Assembly: GCA_017860555.1 (NCBI GenBank)
Contig: JAGDMJ010000243.1
Coordinates: 1 to 5,630 of the forward strand
Length of the DNA stretch: 5,630 nt
Direction: 5' to 3'
DNA from: Bacteroidota bacterium
Lineage (GTDB): Bacteria > Bacteroidota > Ignavibacteria > UBA10030 > UBA6906
Shown here: positions 4,708 through 5,630 of the stretch, one piece after another
Layout: the number at the start of each line of letters is the position of its first letter
Numbering within the stretch: the first letter of the stretch is position 1
Program-made: the position numbers and the translations under genes
Notes under the pieces: model-generated
What the model was told of the DNA's origin: nothing
Database searches by the model: none
The model's input: the letters and a program-made list of their open reading frames with translations, nothing else

Positions 4708-5169
4708 TCACTTTCTCCCCTTCTTCCGGGATGCGGGCTTGCGACGGGCGACCTTCTTCTTCGCCGTTGCTTTCTTTGCTGTCACTCTCTTTGCCCGCAC
4801 GGGCTTCGGTGGTTCCTGCGGACCTTTCACGAGTCCCACCATGTTTCCATCCGGATCCTTGAACTGGGCAAATGTCACTACGCCAGCTACATCCGTGACC
4901 GGCACGATGACAGTCCCGCCAAGATTGACCGCCTTGTCGAGATGCGCCTGCAGATCCTCGACCTGTACATAAAAGGTGACGCAAGGAGCCTGATTCTCCT
5001 GGACCTGGCCAACTCCTCCGTTGATTCCCATCTTCACCCCAGTGTCCACCATGCCATATGCCATCTCCGGCATGTCATTGTAGCTCCAACCGAAAAGTTT
5101 GGCGTAGAATTCTTTCGCCCGCTGGGCATCTCGCGCCATGATCTCAAAGTGGGTAACCGGTGCTGCCAT
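4708..5169 (-). CDS. VOC-family (glyoxalase/bleomycin-resistance fold) protein with an H1-like basic tail
   Basis: The protein has 153 residues from the ATG at 5169, which follows AGGAGG at 5180-5175 with five-base spacing. Residues 1-115 are a VOC fold of two beta-alpha-beta-beta-beta units: THFEIMARDAQRAKEFYAKLFGW, then PCVTFYVQVEDLQAHLDKA, ending FAQFKDPDGNMVGLV. The closest style is that of predicted enzymes related to lactoylglutathione lyase. His8 could be a metal ligand, but the Glu usually found at the last strand (GLxE) is Val here, so a classical metal-dependent glyoxalase activity is doubtful. Residues about 119-153 form a Lys/Arg/Ala/Pro tail with AKK repeats (AKRVTAKKATAKKKVARRK), like histone H1 or bacterial AlgP/Hc1 tails, which bind nucleic acid or other polyanions. 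The tail is unusual for a VOC protein. The substrate is unknown. Confidence 0.85.
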   Translation of the reverse strand: MAAPVTHFEIMARDAQRAKEFYAKLFGWSYNDMPEMAYGMVDTGVKMGINGGVGQVQENQAPCVTFYVQVEDLQAHLDKAVNLGGTVIVPVTDVAGVVTFAQFKDPDGNMVGLVKGPQEPPKPVRAKRVTAKKATAKKKVARRKPASRKKGRK

Positions 5170-5230
5170 GAGCTCCTCCTTTTTCAAGTGGATGGATGAT
5201 GTGTGACCGACGAGAAGAGTGCGACGAAGC

Positions 5231-5259
5231 AATGTCGGTAAGCTCAACTTCTTTGTCAA
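5231..5259 (-). promoter_or_regulatory. Probable sigma-70 promoter of the VOC-DUF1579 unit
   Basis: On the minus strand a perfect -35 TTGACA lies at 5259-5254, followed by a 17-base spacer and GACATT at 5236-5231 as a moderate -10 (three of six consensus positions). It would give a leader of roughly 55 bases before the VOC ATG. Confidence rests on the perfect -35 and the spacing. Confidence 0.45.
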
Positions 5260-5261
5260 GA

Positions 5262-5282
5262 GTCGGGCGCCCAGCGCCCGAC
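5262..5282. repeat. Perfect 9-bp palindrome next to the VOC promoter
   Basis: GTCGGGCGC (5262-5270) and GCGCCCGAC (5274-5282) are perfect inverse copies around the loop CCA. The palindrome ends two bases upstream of the TTGACA -35 on the minus strand. No T run follows on either strand, so an operator or activator site, or an insulating hairpin, is more likely than an intrinsic terminator. Just beyond it the heptamer CTTACAA is repeated directly at 5294-5300 and 5309-5315. The remaining bases up to about 5398 show no gene. Confidence 0.45.
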
Positions 5283-5428
5283 CGCTGGAAAAGCTTACAA
5301 TTCAAGCACTTACAACGGTGATCGGAAACTTTCCTGCCCGTCCCCGCAAGCGATTCCGCCGGCAGGCATCAAATCCGGACTTTACTCCCCCGCATTCCAT
5401 GCACATCAGCAGAGCCGGGATGCAAACG

Positions 5429-5630
5429 ATGAAACCAGACTGCCCCAGCCTGCGTTTACTGCATACACCTTGGTCTCTCAAGATGGCTCCTCCGGCTTTC
5501 GATTACTCCAGGCTTCTGCGGTGGTGCATCTTCTCCTTGCTGGTGCTCACCTCGGCTGCCGTCTGGCCAACTGCGATGGACAGCACCATCGCGAAGGGGC
5601 CGCTGTTTGTCTTTGGCAGCACCTGCGCGG
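5429..5630 (+). CDS. N-terminus of a probable membrane protein (runs off the right edge)
   Basis: From the ATG at 5429 the plus strand stays open for 67 codons to the window end. In-frame ATGs at 5399, 5420 and 5483 are alternatives; 5429 has a weak GGGA eight bases upstream, none has a good SD. The first 28 residues are soluble and Pro-rich, then LLRWCIFSLLVLTSAAVW forms a probable first membrane helix, followed by PTAMDSTIAKGPLFVFGSTCA, which looks like the start of a second. The pattern of a helix, a short loop with Asp and Lys, then another hydrophobic segment recalls the N-termini of O-antigen-ligase-like polytopic proteins, but too little is visible to assign it. It is divergent from the VOC gene and shares the 5170-5428 region with it. 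Confidence 0.45.
   Translation, partial: MKPDCPSLRLLHTPWSLKMAPPAFDYSRLLRWCIFSLLVLTSAAVWPTAMDSTIAKGPLFVFGSTCA

Noticed and set aside
4703..4984. Extension of the DUF1579-like protein upstream of its signal peptide.
   Set aside because: The extension is an out-of-frame reading of the VOC gene, low in complexity, and would bury the clear signal peptide.
5170..5259. VOC start extended upstream to the TTG at 5259.
   Set aside because: The TTG is part of the TTGACA promoter box, and the ATG at 5169 has a near-perfect SD and matches the start of the VOC fold.
5400..5630. Minus-strand open stretch opposite the right-edge membrane protein.
   Set aside because: Its translation is rich in Arg, Gly, Pro and Gln without hydrophobic or domain pattern, as expected for the antisense of a GC-rich gene.
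1..5630. CRISPR arrays, tRNA or rRNA genes, insertion sequences, phage genes.
   Set aside because: I saw no spaced identical repeats, cloverleaf pattern, transposase motif or terminal inverted repeats.

Overview
The window looks like a chromosomal stretch of a mid-to-high GC, free-living Gram-negative bacterium. The signs are a Tat-exported aldo/keto reductase, a secreted lipocalin-like protein with a Sec signal, and Shine-Dalgarno (SD) led genes in short operons. Style and content would fit Nitrospirota, Desulfobacterota or a similar environmental lineage, but nothing here fixes the taxon. I see no rRNA, tRNA, insertion sequence, CRISPR array or phage gene.

Layout. (1) Positions 3-266, minus strand: N-terminal part of a Tat-signal aldo/keto reductase that runs off the left edge. 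(2) Positions 445-3912, minus strand: a compact four-gene cluster, read from right to left. It holds an ArsM-like SAM methyltransferase (3268-3912), a 31-residue Cys-containing peptide gene (3144-3239), a radical SAM/SPASM protein (1730-3064), and a thioredoxin fused to a thioredoxin-reductase-like flavoprotein (445-1743). (3) Positions 3933-4139, plus strand: a small basic hypothetical ORF, head-to-head with the methyltransferase. (4) Positions 4175-5169, minus strand: a two-gene unit of a VOC-fold protein with a histone-H1-like basic tail followed by a secreted DUF1579-like protein. (5) From about 5429, plus strand: the start of a membrane protein that leaves the right edge.

The part worth attention is the cluster at 445-3912. 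The 31-codon gene between methyltransferase and radical SAM gene is easy to miss. It has a good SD, a Lys/Asn/Ser-rich leader-like N-terminus and a C-terminal half with an adjacent Cys pair and a third Cys (AQCCAKTSQNVAGCHD). Next to a SPASM-type radical SAM enzyme, this is the usual architecture of a ribosomally made, post-translationally modified peptide (RiPP). The unusual partners are a methyltransferase with arsenite-methyltransferase-type cysteines and a fused Trx-TrxR whose usual NADPH 2'-phosphate motif (HRRxxxR) reads HQFAQLQ. My working hypothesis is a thiol-centred peptide maturation or metalloid (arsenic/selenium-type) handling system: the radical SAM enzyme modifies the peptide, the methyltransferase alkylates a thiol or metalloid, and the fused redox protein keeps the cysteines reduced or oxidises the product. 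The gene order, peptide, motifs and hairpins are read from sequence; the joint function is inference.

Two stem-loops lie between the peptide stop codon and the radical SAM start, and the radical SAM gene lacks a clear SD. This suggests the cluster makes much more peptide than maturase. The first stem-loop has a mutually exclusive alternative pairing that involves the end of the peptide ORF.
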